Source: Acidimicrobiaceae bacterium
GTDB lineage: Bacteria > Actinomycetota > Acidimicrobiia > Acidimicrobiales > RAAP-2
NCBI GenBank assembly: GCA_003131665.1
Contig: PKWA01000132.1
Coordinates: 11,281-25,141, forward strand
Direction of reading: 5' to 3'
Length of the DNA: 13,861 nt
Position numbers and translations under genes: made by a program. Shown here one piece after another: positions 1 to 7,964 of the stretch. Numbering within the stretch: the stretch's first letter is position 1; the number at the start of each line of letters is the position of its first letter. The notes beneath the pieces are model-generated. The model did no database searches. It was not told the DNA's origin and worked only from the letters and a program-made list of their open reading frames with translations.

Positions 1-450
1 CGCCACCGATTCAGCGGCGGCGATGGCGTAGCGCATGTTGACCTTGGAGTACGTCTGCCACCACGCACGGTGGAACGTGGGCGCGCGAATGGCGTCGTGA
101 TACAAGGGCCAGAGGGTCGCGTTGGAGAATCCGAGATAAAAGTCATCGAACTCGGCTTTGGAAATGTTCACCGACTTCAGTCGTATTCCCTCGAACGTCT
201 GCGGCGCATCTTGATGTTCTGAGGTGCCCGACCAACCGATCCAGAGACCGTTGCGACTCTGCAACACCGCCGTGAGCGCTGAAACCAGACCGCCCGGACT
301 CGGGCGCCACCCATCACTCCCGTTCGACGACGAGTGCTGGACGGGCAGTCGGTTCGCGACGACGACGAGTTCCGCCCGCTCCGATTCGCGATTGGAAATC
401 AGACCTTCTACCGGTACCGGCTTGACACGGTTGGCGACGGGCTTCGACAT
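1..450 (-). CDS. otsA: Trehalose-6-phosphate synthase OtsA (GT20), N-terminal part
   Basis: This is the first 150 codons of a gene that runs off the left edge. OtsA transfers glucose from a nucleotide-sugar donor (usually UDP-glucose) to glucose-6-phosphate, giving trehalose-6-phosphate in the cytoplasm. After a roughly 26-residue polar leader the translation shows VVVANRLPV, a GGLVSAL glycine loop, LWIGWSG, then FSNATLWPLYHD and a W-W-x-x-Y-x-x-VN-x-x-YA segment. All are hallmark N-domain blocks of OtsA, and the LWPLYHD and WW blocks contain sugar-nucleotide-contacting residues. The start is the ATG at 448-450, with a weak CAGG eight bases upstream. No other start lies before the core. It follows the trehalase-like gene in the same direction with an 89-base gap, so co-transcription is likely. 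The acceptor- and donor-binding C-terminal half is outside the window and cannot be checked. Confidence 0.95.
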   Translation of the reverse strand, partial: MSKPVANRVKPVPVEGLISNRESERAELVVVANRLPVQHSSSNGSDGWRPSPGGLVSALTAVLQSRNGLWIGWSGTSEHQDAPQTFEGIRLKSVNISKAEFDDFYLGFSNATLWPLYHDAIRAPTFHRAWWQTYSKVNMRYAIAAAESVA

Positions 451-539
451 TGTTGGTACCTGATCAAACAGCTAGTGGACCTCGCCCGACGTTGTGAGGG
501 CCCTACAACGGAGCCAATGGAGAACTAACCATTCGCTCG

Positions 540-2663
540 TCAGGTAATCGTAGTCGTGCGAGTGTCATTTCCCGCCCCGCCCCACCAGTTCGGGGACCCG
601 GCCGGACCGATGACCGCTTCGTTCAATCTCTGGTCCGCTTCGATAACGTGCAAAACCGCATTGATTAGAGAGAGATGCGTGAGCGCTTGAGGAAAGTTCC
701 CGAGATGTCGAGCCGTCGCGGGATCGAGTTCTTCGCCAAATAGTCCGAGATTGCTCGACGCGCCCACCAATTTTTCGCACTGCGTTCGCGCCCGGTCGAG
801 CTCGCCAATTTCTACCAACGCCGACACGAGCCAGAAAGAACAGACAGTGAAACTGCCCTCTTTGGGGCCATCGATGCCGTCATCGGTGGTTTCGGGGCGG
901 TAGCGATAGACGAACGCGCCGTCACTCAAGTTATCGGCGATCGCCATGACGGTTTTGCGAATCCGTTCATCTTGGGCTGGCAGAAAACCGAGCAGTGGCA
1001 ACAACAACAGCGACGCGTCGAGTCCACTCGATTCATAGGACTGGGTGAAGTAGCCCTGGTCCCCCAGGCCCTTCGCGCAGACGTCGGCGTGGATCTCCTT
1101 CGCGGCATTCCACCATCGGTCGGCTCGGTCCTTCTCGCCTCGCAGCGCCGCGAGACGCGCACCCCGGTCCGCCGCAACCCAACACATGACCTTGGAGAAG
1201 GTGAAGTTCTGCGGCTCACCGCGCACCTCCCAGATCCCTCGATCGGGCCCCTTCCAACACTGCAGCGCCACTTCTACGGCTTGGACCACGATCCGCCACG
1301 ACCGTTCGCTGAGCGAGTCCCTCGAACGGGTGTGTTCGAACACGCAGTCGACGATCGCGCCCAGTATGTCGAACTGGACTTGGTTATAGGCCGCGTTGCC
1401 CACCCTCACCGGTCGACTCCCGCCGTAGCCCGTGAGATGATCCAGCTCAATCTCTTGCGGAGCCACGGCTCCGTCCACCGGATAGAGCACTTGCAGGTCC
1501 CCTCGCGCATTTTTAGCGCCCTTCACGTGGCTGACCTGAGGCTCGAGCACGTCGCCGAGAAATGCGAGGAAGTCGTCCGCTTCGGTATCGAACCCCAGAG
1601 CGTGCAGCTCGCGCAACGTGAAGGCTGCGTCGCGGATCCAGGTGAAGCGGTAGTCCCAGTTTCTGCCACCGCCCAACGTCTCAGGAAGTGACGTCGTGGG
1701 CGCGGCCAGCAGCGCGCCCGTCGGCGCGTAGGTCAGTCCCTTCAAAGTGAGCGCGCTTCGTTGGAGATGTTCTCGCCACGGATGATCGGGAAATCGCCCG
1801 CCGTCGATCCAGTCTCGCCAGAAGCGGCTCGTCTCTGCGCGACAGGTATCGACCTCCGCGCGGTTCGACGGCGCCGGCGCGTCGGACCAGCTCAAGACCA
1901 CGAACGACGTCTCGCCTTCGGTGAGACGGTGACGCGCGCGAACCGCTCGACCTTCGATGCCAAATCTCATGTCACCAGTCAACGTGAGTTTGGTGAAATC
2001 TTGGTTGGTGGAGATGACCTTGTCATACGACGTGCCGTCGTACTCCCACTGCGCGTCCACGCGTCCGTAGTCAAACGACGGCTCGCAGTTGAGCAAGACG
2101 TCCACGTTGCCGTGCAGGCACGTCGCCGTTCGCACCAGCACGTGCTTCGCGTCAGAGTCCCCTGGCGTGCGACGGTGATGATTGGAGCGGTCACCCGTTC
2201 GATACCACGGCGCGATAGCTAGAAAGTCATTGACGATGAGCCATCCGCTACGAGTCTGCCAAGTGGTCGCCAGCACCATCGTTCCGGGCACGTACTGACG
2301 GTGGGCGGGAACAGCACTGTCGACCGGCGCCAAACGAAATGACCCTGCGGAACGGTCGAGCATGGTGCCAAAGACACTCGGGTCGTGCGGCTTGGGAATA
2401 CAAAACCACTCCACCGTACCGTTGGGCGCCACGAGACAACTGTTCTCACAGTCGGAAAGAAAGGCGTAGTCCGAAATGGGCGGAAAGATCGTCTCGAGGG
2501 TCTCTTGAGTGGGAATGCCCCTCAGACGCGACTCACCGATACGCGCGACACTAAAGGGCTGAGGTGTACGCGGTCCCGGCAGGTTTTGATCGTTGGCGAG
2601 CCCTTGTGATTGAGTAAATTCATTCGTCACACGGCCGCCATTTCCACTACCTTCGGATATCAA
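540..2663 (-). CDS. GH15 trehalase-like glycoside hydrolase (mycobacterial type)
   Basis: This 707-residue protein belongs to glycoside hydrolase family 15, which contains glucoamylases and the actinobacterial trehalases that hydrolyse trehalose to two glucose molecules. The N-terminal beta-sandwich domain begins near residue 63 (ISDYAFLSDC, then APNGTVEWFCIPKPHDPSVFG). The (alpha/alpha)6 domain carries NWDYRFTWIRDAAF, GSRPVRVGNAAYNQ, GIWEVRGEPQNFT and GLFGEELDP...LGNFPQALTHLSLINA. By family alignment from memory, E479 in GIWE is the general acid and E644 in LFGEE the general base, so the active site looks intact. The whole protein resembles mycobacterial GH15 trehalases more than glucoamylases, and the neighbouring otsA supports trehalose as substrate. 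No secretion signal is visible. The start is uncertain: TTG at 2663 gives the longest frame, and GTG at 2630 is an alternative. Neither has a good ribosome site. Maltose or glucan specificity is not excluded. Confidence 0.9.
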   Translation of the reverse strand: MISEGSGNGGRVTNEFTQSQGLANDQNLPGPRTPQPFSVARIGESRLRGIPTQETLETIFPPISDYAFLSDCENSCLVAPNGTVEWFCIPKPHDPSVFGTMLDRSAGSFRLAPVDSAVPAHRQYVPGTMVLATTWQTRSGWLIVNDFLAIAPWYRTGDRSNHHRRTPGDSDAKHVLVRTATCLHGNVDVLLNCEPSFDYGRVDAQWEYDGTSYDKVISTNQDFTKLTLTGDMRFGIEGRAVRARHRLTEGETSFVVLSWSDAPAPSNRAEVDTCRAETSRFWRDWIDGGRFPDHPWREHLQRSALTLKGLTYAPTGALLAAPTTSLPETLGGGRNWDYRFTWIRDAAFTLRELHALGFDTEADDFLAFLGDVLEPQVSHVKGAKNARGDLQVLYPVDGAVAPQEIELDHLTGYGGSRPVRVGNAAYNQVQFDILGAIVDCVFEHTRSRDSLSERSWRIVVQAVEVALQCWKGPDRGIWEVRGEPQNFTFSKVMCWVAADRGARLAALRGEKDRADRWWNAAKEIHADVCAKGLGDQGYFTQSYESSGLDASLLLLPLLGFLPAQDERIRKTVMAIADNLSDGAFVYRYRPETTDDGIDGPKEGSFTVCSFWLVSALVEIGELDRARTQCEKLVGASSNLGLFGEELDPATARHLGNFPQALTHLSLINAVLHVIEADQRLNEAVIGPAGSPNWWGGAGNDTRTTTIT

Positions 2664-2797
2664 CTGCCAGATGCCAAAGCATCGTCAACGTCCGCGATAC
2701 GTTCTCGCCATTTTAGTTGCGAAACGAGAGTATGAGGTGGCGGGACTCGAAGTCTTCATTGTACAGAGGTCAATTGAAAATTTGAGAAGATGGACCC

Positions 2798-2828
2798 TTG
2801 ATGAAGTCCAGACCCCGCGGTCTATACT
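2798..2828 (+). promoter_or_regulatory. Candidate promoter with embedded inverted repeat
   Basis: TTGATG (2798-2803) and TATACT (2823-2828, one mismatch to TATAAT) are separated by 19 bases, slightly long for a housekeeping promoter. A 14-base dyad, AGACC-CCGC-GGTCT (2810-2823), fills the spacer and touches the -10 box, where a repressor could act. It would drive the channel-like gene starting 100 bases downstream. The call rests on hexamer matching only. Confidence 0.35.
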
Positions 2829-2927
2829 GCACCTTCTTGACTCCGCCACGGCGACCCGTACTACTAATCATTCGCACGCACGCCAGACCATCGCGACCCG
2901 TTTTGTGGGTTAGGGAAGCTGACTGAC

Positions 2928-4007
2928 GTGAACATTTGGATCCGCGTACTGTCCGGTCTGTTCGGACTGCTCCTGGAAGTGCTGGTCCTGGACGCCGCCA
3001 TCCGTACCTTTCTTTTGCCCCGGGTCGCCAACGTTCGACTGAGCCGTTTCATCGCCAAAGCCGTGGGCGTGGTCTTTCATACTCTCGCGCGTTCGAGTAA
3101 GTCCTACCCTGTAAGGGATCGAATTCTGTCGCTGTACGCGTCAATGGTCTTGCTGGCTTACCAGACCACGTGGCTGGCTCTTAGTTTGGTGGCCTTCGCC
3201 CTGGGCTTCATTGCCGCTGGCGCTTCGAATCTTTCGCTGGCCTTCAAGATGTCGGGGTCGTCACTGTTCACCCTTGGGACCACCGCCGCTCACGGCGGTG
3301 GGTTGACCGTGCTCGAATATGTCGAGGCCGGCGTCGGCTTGACGTTGCTGGCTCTACTCATTGCCTTCATCCCCACGCTGTACGGCGCGTTTCAGCGACG
3401 CGAATTCTCCGTCTCACGACTCTCGGTACGTGCCGGCATTCCGGCGACCCCCTGGGGAGTGCTCGAAATCGCCCAAAGTGTGGACTCCTACGAGCGACTC
3501 GATGAAATATGGCGAGAGTGGGAGCAGTGGTTCATTGAGGTAGGTGAAACCCACTCCACACTCCCGATACTCAACTTCTACCGATCACCGAATCCCAACC
3601 AAACCTGGGTAGGATCCGCGGCCACCGTTCTTGACGCCGCGGCCCTCTTTAACGCCGCCGTCGACGTCACCCCGTCGCCCACCGCCGGACTGTGCATTCG
3701 TGCCGGGTGGCTCACGCTGCGGCGATTGGCCGACTACTTTCGAATTCCCTATCCGGTGGACCTGCATCGCTCCATCCCCATCTCCATCACCCGCCAAGAG
3801 TTTGACGAGGTGCTTCAACGCCTCGAACGAAGCGGGGTGCCACTCGTCGCGGATCGTGACGCCGCCTGGAACGATTTCGTCGGTTGGAGAGTGAACTACG
3901 ACGCCATCATCGAAGCCTTCTACGACCGCTTCACTTGTCCTCGAACCGATTGGCACACTGCTTCAGTTCAGCCGCTGTTTGGGCCATCGAACTTGCGCGG
4001 TCTGTAG
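2928..4007 (+). CDS. Membrane protein with K+-channel-like pore loop
   Basis: This is a 359-residue protein with three apparent hydrophobic segments near residues 3-30, 71-98 and 131-154, followed by a soluble domain of about 200 residues. Between the second and third segments sits KMSGSSLFTLGTTAAHGGG (residues 107-125). It looks like the re-entrant pore helix plus filter of two-transmembrane K+ channels, but with TLGTT where TxGYG is expected. The C-terminal part (LEIAQSVDSYERLDEIWREWEQWF, then an Asp/Ala-rich stretch) matches no ligand-binding domain I recognise, such as RCK/TrkA-N or cyclic-nucleotide types. Ion transport is therefore an inference. The GTG start at 2928 is supported by AGGGAAG at 2912-2918, nine bases upstream. 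The gene stands alone, divergent from the trehalase gene, with a candidate promoter at 2798-2828. It could instead be a non-conducting membrane sensor. Confidence 0.85.
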   Translation: MNIWIRVLSGLFGLLLEVLVLDAAIRTFLLPRVANVRLSRFIAKAVGVVFHTLARSSKSYPVRDRILSLYASMVLLAYQTTWLALSLVAFALGFIAAGASNLSLAFKMSGSSLFTLGTTAAHGGGLTVLEYVEAGVGLTLLALLIAFIPTLYGAFQRREFSVSRLSVRAGIPATPWGVLEIAQSVDSYERLDEIWREWEQWFIEVGETHSTLPILNFYRSPNPNQTWVGSAATVLDAAALFNAAVDVTPSPTAGLCIRAGWLTLRRLADYFRIPYPVDLHRSIPISITRQEFDEVLQRLERSGVPLVADRDAAWNDFVGWRVNYDAIIEAFYDRFTCPRTDWHTASVQPLFGPSNLRGL

Positions 4008-4117
4008 TCAATCGGGCGCAACACACCACGCTCAAAGGCAAGAAGGATTCATCAACTCGACTAGATGATCGCACCCGTGAAAAGTGAGCGGCCAACTCAT
4101 TAATCTGACGCTCAAGA

Positions 4118-4129
4118 TTTTGCGCAAAA
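4118..4129. promoter_or_regulatory. Palindrome TTTTGCGCAAAA, possible operator
   Basis: This perfect 12-base palindrome overlaps the proposed -35 box of the aminotransferase operon promoter. A dimeric repressor bound here would block polymerase. Just upstream, TGAGCG and CGCTCA form a 6-base inverted repeat (about 4084-4116) with a long AT-rich loop. No regulator gene is adjacent, so the binding protein is unknown. Confidence 0.35.
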
Positions 4130-4147
4130 CGCACTCGGGCCTAGATT
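4120..4147 (+). promoter_or_regulatory. Candidate promoter of the aminotransferase/HpnA-like operon
   Basis: TTGCGC (4120-4125) and TAGATT (4142-4147) lie 16 bases apart. Transcription would begin near 4154, giving a short leader that carries the ribosome site AAAGGAG at 4161-4167. Spacing and position fit well, while the -10 box matches consensus at only four of six bases. Confidence 0.4.
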
Positions 4148-4171
4148 AAGGGGAGTAGTCAAAGGAGAAAC

Positions 4172-5587
4172 GTGCCGTTTAACCTTACGGAGTTGATGGA
4201 TCGTCGCCGAGGCGAGAATTTCCAACTGCACGAGCAGTACCTCAATCCGCAGCTGGCCAAGGTCATCAAAACGCTTGGATTTGATCGGTTCTACGAGCGC
4301 GGCGAGGGCTGTTACCTCTACGACGACGAGGGCAAACGGTACCTGGATCTGTTAAGCGGATTCGGGGTCTTCGCGCTCGGACGAAGTCACCCGGTGATCA
4401 AGGACGCGCTACGCCAAGCGATGGAAGCCGATCTACCCAACATGGTCCAAATGGACTGTGCGCTGTTGCCCGGACTGCTGGCCGAACAGTTGGTCACGCG
4501 CAGCCACGCCGGCATCGAGCGCGTCTTTTTCTGCAACTCTGGCGCCGAAGCCGTCGAAGCCGCTATCAAATTTGCGAGAGCTCGGACCGGTCGAAGCAGA
4601 GTTTGCTACCACGCGCACGCCTACCACGGACTCACCACTGGTGCACTCGCGCTCAACGGGTCCAGTGAGTTCAAGAAGGGATTTGGTCCCCTGCTACCCG
4701 GTGCCACGGAGATTCCCTTTGGTGATCTCGATGTCCTAAGAGAAGAGCTCCGCCGCGGCGACGTGGCCGCGTTCATCGCTGAACCCATCCAGGGCAAAGG
4801 TGTCTACGAACTCGACGGCGAACGCTGGCGAGAGATCCAAAGCGCCGTCCACGACGCCGGGGCACTTTTCATCTGCGACGAAGTACAAACTGGATTGGGT
4901 CGCACAGGAAAGTTCTATGCCTACGAGCACTACGGACTCGCCCCCGACATCATTACGATCTCCAAGGCGCTCTCGGGAGGCTACGTGCCGGTAGGGGCCA
5001 CGTTAACGAGTGACAAGATCTTTCGCAGCGTTTACAGCTCGATGGACCGAGCCTTGGTCCACTCCACCACCTTTAAGGGAAATCAGTTGGCCATGGTCGC
5101 GGGACTCGCGACGTTGTCAGTCTTTGACGACGAACACGTCGTCGAACACGCCGCGGATATGGGCGTGATCTGGCGAGCGAAGCTCGAAGAACTAGCGACT
5201 CGCCATGAGTTCTTGCACGAAGTTCGCGGCCAGGGTCAGATGATCGGGGTAGTCTTCGGCGCACCAAGTTCGGCGGGTCCGCGGCGCCGTTGGCGAGCGA
5301 TCGAGGCCACCCGCACCGCGATGTTCTCCCAAACGTTGGTCGTGCCACTCTTTCACCGTTACCAGATACTCACCCAAGTGGCGGCGGACAATGTCAACGT
5401 GATCAAATTACTGCCACCCCTCATCGCCCAAGAGACCGAGGTCGATCTCTTCGTTAACGCCCTAGACGAACTCTTAGGTGACGCCGAACGAAACAGTCGT
5501 TGGCTTATGGACTTTGGCCTGACCATGGCCAAGGGCGTGTTCAAAAGGACGCGGGGCACCTCAAGAAAGGCGATCGCCACGTCGTGA
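4172..5587 (+). CDS. Class III PLP-dependent aminotransferase, HpnO-like
   Basis: This 471-residue enzyme has fold-type I, class III aminotransferase features (ornithine/4-aminobutyrate group). It should move an amino group between an omega-amino donor and an aldehyde or ketone acceptor. Visible motifs are the N-terminal YLYDDEGKRYLDLLSGFGVFALGRSHP, the cofactor-phosphate loop NSGAEAVEAAIKFAR, AFIAEPIQGKGV, CDEVQTGLGRTG with D236 (pairs with the pyridine nitrogen of PLP) and ISKALSGGYVPVGA with the Schiff-base lysine K265. The signature LSGFGVFALGRSHP and the late RYQILTQVAADNVNVIKLLPPL resemble, as I remember them, the aminotransferase of Streptomyces hopanoid clusters (HpnO-like). That is recollection, not a search. 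Ornithine or another diamine could equally be the donor. The GTG start has AAAGGAG four bases upstream. A basic tail follows the catalytic fold. The stop overlaps the next gene by four bases. Confidence 0.93.
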   Translation: MPFNLTELMDRRRGENFQLHEQYLNPQLAKVIKTLGFDRFYERGEGCYLYDDEGKRYLDLLSGFGVFALGRSHPVIKDALRQAMEADLPNMVQMDCALLPGLLAEQLVTRSHAGIERVFFCNSGAEAVEAAIKFARARTGRSRVCYHAHAYHGLTTGALALNGSSEFKKGFGPLLPGATEIPFGDLDVLREELRRGDVAAFIAEPIQGKGVYELDGERWREIQSAVHDAGALFICDEVQTGLGRTGKFYAYEHYGLAPDIITISKALSGGYVPVGATLTSDKIFRSVYSSMDRALVHSTTFKGNQLAMVAGLATLSVFDDEHVVEHAADMGVIWRAKLEELATRHEFLHEVRGQGQMIGVVFGAPSSAGPRRRWRAIEATRTAMFSQTLVVPLFHRYQILTQVAADNVNVIKLLPPLIAQETEVDLFVNALDELLGDAERNSRWLMDFGLTMAKGVFKRTRGTSRKAIATS

Positions 5588-6648
5588 CACACGAACTGTC
5601 CCGTGGCGACCGCGTGGTCGTGACCGGGGCCGCGGGGTTTATTGGATCGGCAGTGTCGCGAGCCTTGCTTCGCCGAGGTGTGCACGTGGTGGCCCTCCTA
5701 GAGCCGGGCGCGCCGACATCGAACTTGGACGGGCTCGACATCGAGCGCCACGACGTGGACGTCGCTGACGCACAACAACTGAGTCATATCTTCAACGGGG
5801 CGCGGTACTGCTTTCACCTGGCCGCCAAGTTCGGGTTCTGGCCAAAGGATCCTTCAACTTTTTACGCCATCAACGTGAGGGGCAGTCGTAACGTCATCAG
5901 AGCCGCGACGGAGTCGGGCGTCGAACGCATCGTTTACACCTCGAGCGTCGCGACCCTCGGTCTTTGGCGCACGAAGGACGGACGGCCGTCAAATGAGGAC
6001 GATTTCGCCAATCTCTCGCAACTGTATGGCAACTACAAACAGACGAAGTACGTGGCCGAACACGAGGTTCTGCGACTAGCCGCGGAAGGCGCACCGGTCG
6101 TGCTCGTACTTCCCACCATGCCTCACGGCCCTTTCGACCATCGCCCGACTCCGTCGGGCAAAGTTGTGCTCGACTTTTTGAACGGACGTATACCCGGATA
6201 CGTCGACACGGCCATGAACGTGGCACACGTTGACGACCTCGCCGAGGGCCACCTGTTGGCGTTGGAGCTGGGAAGTCAAGGTCGAAGCTATATATGTGGC
6301 GGCGACAACATGTCGATGACCCAACTTCTCGACGTGATATCACACGTGACCGGACTACCGCGGGCTCAGCGACGCTTCCCGTCGGCGTTCCCGATGCTCG
6401 CGGGGCGAGCGTCACAATTCTTTGAAGGGAGCCTGCTTCGTCGTGAACCAAGAGTGCCCTTGGAAGCCGCCCACATGGCCACGACGGTCATGACGTTTGA
6501 CGACTCGAGAGCACGAAGTGAACTCGGTTATCGTTCCCGTCCGGCGGCGCTCGCGCTGTATGACTCAGCCAAATGGTTTGTTGAACACGACTACGTCAAA
6601 CCCGATCGAGTCGCCAAGTTACGATGGAACGTCCCCGACGAGCCGTGA
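5584..6648 (+). CDS. hpnA: HpnA-like NAD-dependent epimerase/reductase (extended SDR)
   Basis: This is a 354-residue extended short-chain dehydrogenase/reductase. The NAD(P) loop VTGAAGFIGSA lies near residues 14-24, the catalytic serine region is YTSSVATLG (S120/S121), and the Y-x3-K pair is Y151/K155. The downstream blocks PTPSGKVVLDFLNGRIPGYVDT, NVAHVDDLAEGHLLAL and YICGGDNMSMTQLLDVI match the pattern of HpnA, the hopanoid-associated sugar epimerase, and the dihydroflavonol-reductase-like group. The exact reaction of HpnA is not established to my knowledge. The start is GTG at 5584, sharing GTGA with the stop of the aminotransferase, so translation is probably coupled. A further in-frame extension to 5500 would overlap the upstream gene by 88 bases and adds nothing SDR-like. 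Other possible activities are sugar-nucleotide epimerase or sterol dehydrogenase. Confidence 0.9.
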   Translation: MTHELSRGDRVVVTGAAGFIGSAVSRALLRRGVHVVALLEPGAPTSNLDGLDIERHDVDVADAQQLSHIFNGARYCFHLAAKFGFWPKDPSTFYAINVRGSRNVIRAATESGVERIVYTSSVATLGLWRTKDGRPSNEDDFANLSQLYGNYKQTKYVAEHEVLRLAAEGAPVVLVLPTMPHGPFDHRPTPSGKVVLDFLNGRIPGYVDTAMNVAHVDDLAEGHLLALELGSQGRSYICGGDNMSMTQLLDVISHVTGLPRAQRRFPSAFPMLAGRASQFFEGSLLRREPRVPLEAAHMATTVMTFDDSRARSELGYRSRPAALALYDSAKWFVEHDYVKPDRVAKLRWNVPDEP

Positions 6649-6700
6649 GCGACGTCACGACGACTCACGGACCGGACAGAATCCTCAGTGGGGTAGGAAC

Positions 6701-7957
6701 TCAGCGCCCGAGAGTGACCGGCATTGACTCCATCCCTCGCAAGATGACGTTGGCCTTGTACGTCACCTTGTCAGAAGCCAGTGCCAGTCGCGGAACCCGA
6801 CGAACCAGGCTGGACAAGGCGACGTCAGCTTCCATTCGGGCCAACGGTGCGCCGAGACAGTGGTGGATTCCAAAGCCGAATCCGAGGTGGTTATTGGGCG
6901 TTCGCCCCAAGTCAAACTCATCTGGTCCGTCAAACGCTAACGGATCTCGATTTCCCGATGCGATCAGCAACATGACAAACTGTCCGGCCTTAAGTTTCAC
7001 ATCGCCGAGTTCGATGTCGTGGAGCAGGGTCCTTCCGGTCAACTGGACGGGCGAAACGAATCGCAACATCTCCTCGACGCCACTGCGCGCGACCGCGGGG
7101 TCGAGGCGATAGCGCTCCAGTTGGCTCGGGTGTTCGAGTAAAGCAAGGGCCCCTCCCGCAATGAGATTGACGGTGGTCTCGTGACCGGCCACCAGGAGCA
7201 AAATGCACGTCGAGAGTAGTTCCGCTTCACTCAAGACCGTGCCGCCGTCCTCCGCGGCGACGAGTTGGCTCAAGAGGTCCTCTCCGGGAGAGCGGCGTCG
7301 CTCGGCGAGTAACTCGAAGAAATACGCAGCGAACTGCTCTCGGGCCTCGGCGCTGGCTTCCAGCACTTCTGGCGGAAGCAAAAAATTTGGATCAAGACCC
7401 CGGGCCAGCGCGTGCGACCACACCTTAAAACGTTCTTGATCCGCGACGGGCACCCCTAATAGTTCGCAGATGACGCGCACAGGCAATGGGTAGGCGAAGC
7501 GGTCCACCAAGTCGATCGAGCCTTCGTCGATCGCTTCGTCAATCAGTTCGTCCACGATCTCCTGGGTTCTCCCGCGCAGCGCTTCGACGACCTTGGGGGT
7601 GAAGGCCTTAGCCACGAGACCGCGCAACCGAGTGTGATCTGGTGGGTCTCGAACGAGAAAAGAACGGTTCTCGAACTCGGCGACGGCCCGCGGATCGTCT
7701 TGGTTCACGCCACCGCCGAACGCGTCAGAAGTCTCGTCGTCCATCATGCTTGATCGCTCAACGCTCGCTCCGCGATCGCGTAACACCGCGAGGCAGTCCG
7801 CGTGACGCGCGGCCACCCAGAAACCAAACTCATTTCGATGCAGCGGGGCTCGTTCTCGCAGATCGGCGTAGAGCGGGAACGGGTCGCTCGCCCACCGGGG
7901 GTCAAAGAGATTGAAGATCGGTCCGCCCAGGCCAGCGTCGGTGTCGATGTCAGTCAC
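6701..7957 (-). CDS. Cytochrome P450 (bacterial class I)
   Basis: This is a 418-residue soluble haem-thiolate monooxygenase, of usual bacterial length. It shows the I-helix oxygen-activating motif AGHETT (E260-T261), the K-helix E296-x-x-R299 in VEEMLRF, and the haem ligand loop FGFGIHHCLGAPLARME with proximal cysteine C367. NHLGFG precedes the loop as in CYP107-like families. It needs a ferredoxin and a ferredoxin reductase, neither of which lies in the window. Its substrate cannot be read from sequence. The start GTG at 7955-7957 lacks a Shine-Dalgarno sequence. TACGAT lies seven bases upstream, so the mRNA may be leaderless. It sits 95 bases downstream of the BVMO-like gene in the same direction and converges, 52 bases apart, on the HpnA-like gene. 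A functional link to the BVMO is inferred from position alone. Confidence 0.96.
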   Translation of the reverse strand: MTDIDTDAGLGGPIFNLFDPRWASDPFPLYADLRERAPLHRNEFGFWVAARHADCLAVLRDRGASVERSSMMDDETSDAFGGGVNQDDPRAVAEFENRSFLVRDPPDHTRLRGLVAKAFTPKVVEALRGRTQEIVDELIDEAIDEGSIDLVDRFAYPLPVRVICELLGVPVADQERFKVWSHALARGLDPNFLLPPEVLEASAEAREQFAAYFFELLAERRRSPGEDLLSQLVAAEDGGTVLSEAELLSTCILLLVAGHETTVNLIAGGALALLEHPSQLERYRLDPAVARSGVEEMLRFVSPVQLTGRTLLHDIELGDVKLKAGQFVMLLIASGNRDPLAFDGPDEFDLGRTPNNHLGFGFGIHHCLGAPLARMEADVALSSLVRRVPRLALASDKVTYKANVILRGMESMPVTLGR

Positions 7958-7964
7958 CTAGGGC

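Noticed and set aside
972..1691. 239-codon open frame on the plus strand
   Set aside because: It lies wholly antisense to the GH15 coding region, which has intact motifs. The translation is Arg-rich, without domain resemblance or a ribosome site.
2671..2913. 80-codon open frame upstream of the channel-like gene
   Set aside because: It covers the likely promoter region, has no ribosome site or recognisable motif, and the sequence looks like non-coding DNA.
5500..5583. N-terminal extension of the HpnA-like protein
   Set aside because: It would overlap the aminotransferase by 88 bases. GTG 5584 with the GTGA overlap gives a normal SDR N-terminus.
5897..6451. 184-codon open frame on the minus strand
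   Set aside because: It is antisense to the HpnA-like gene, with arginine- and proline-rich, family-less translation.
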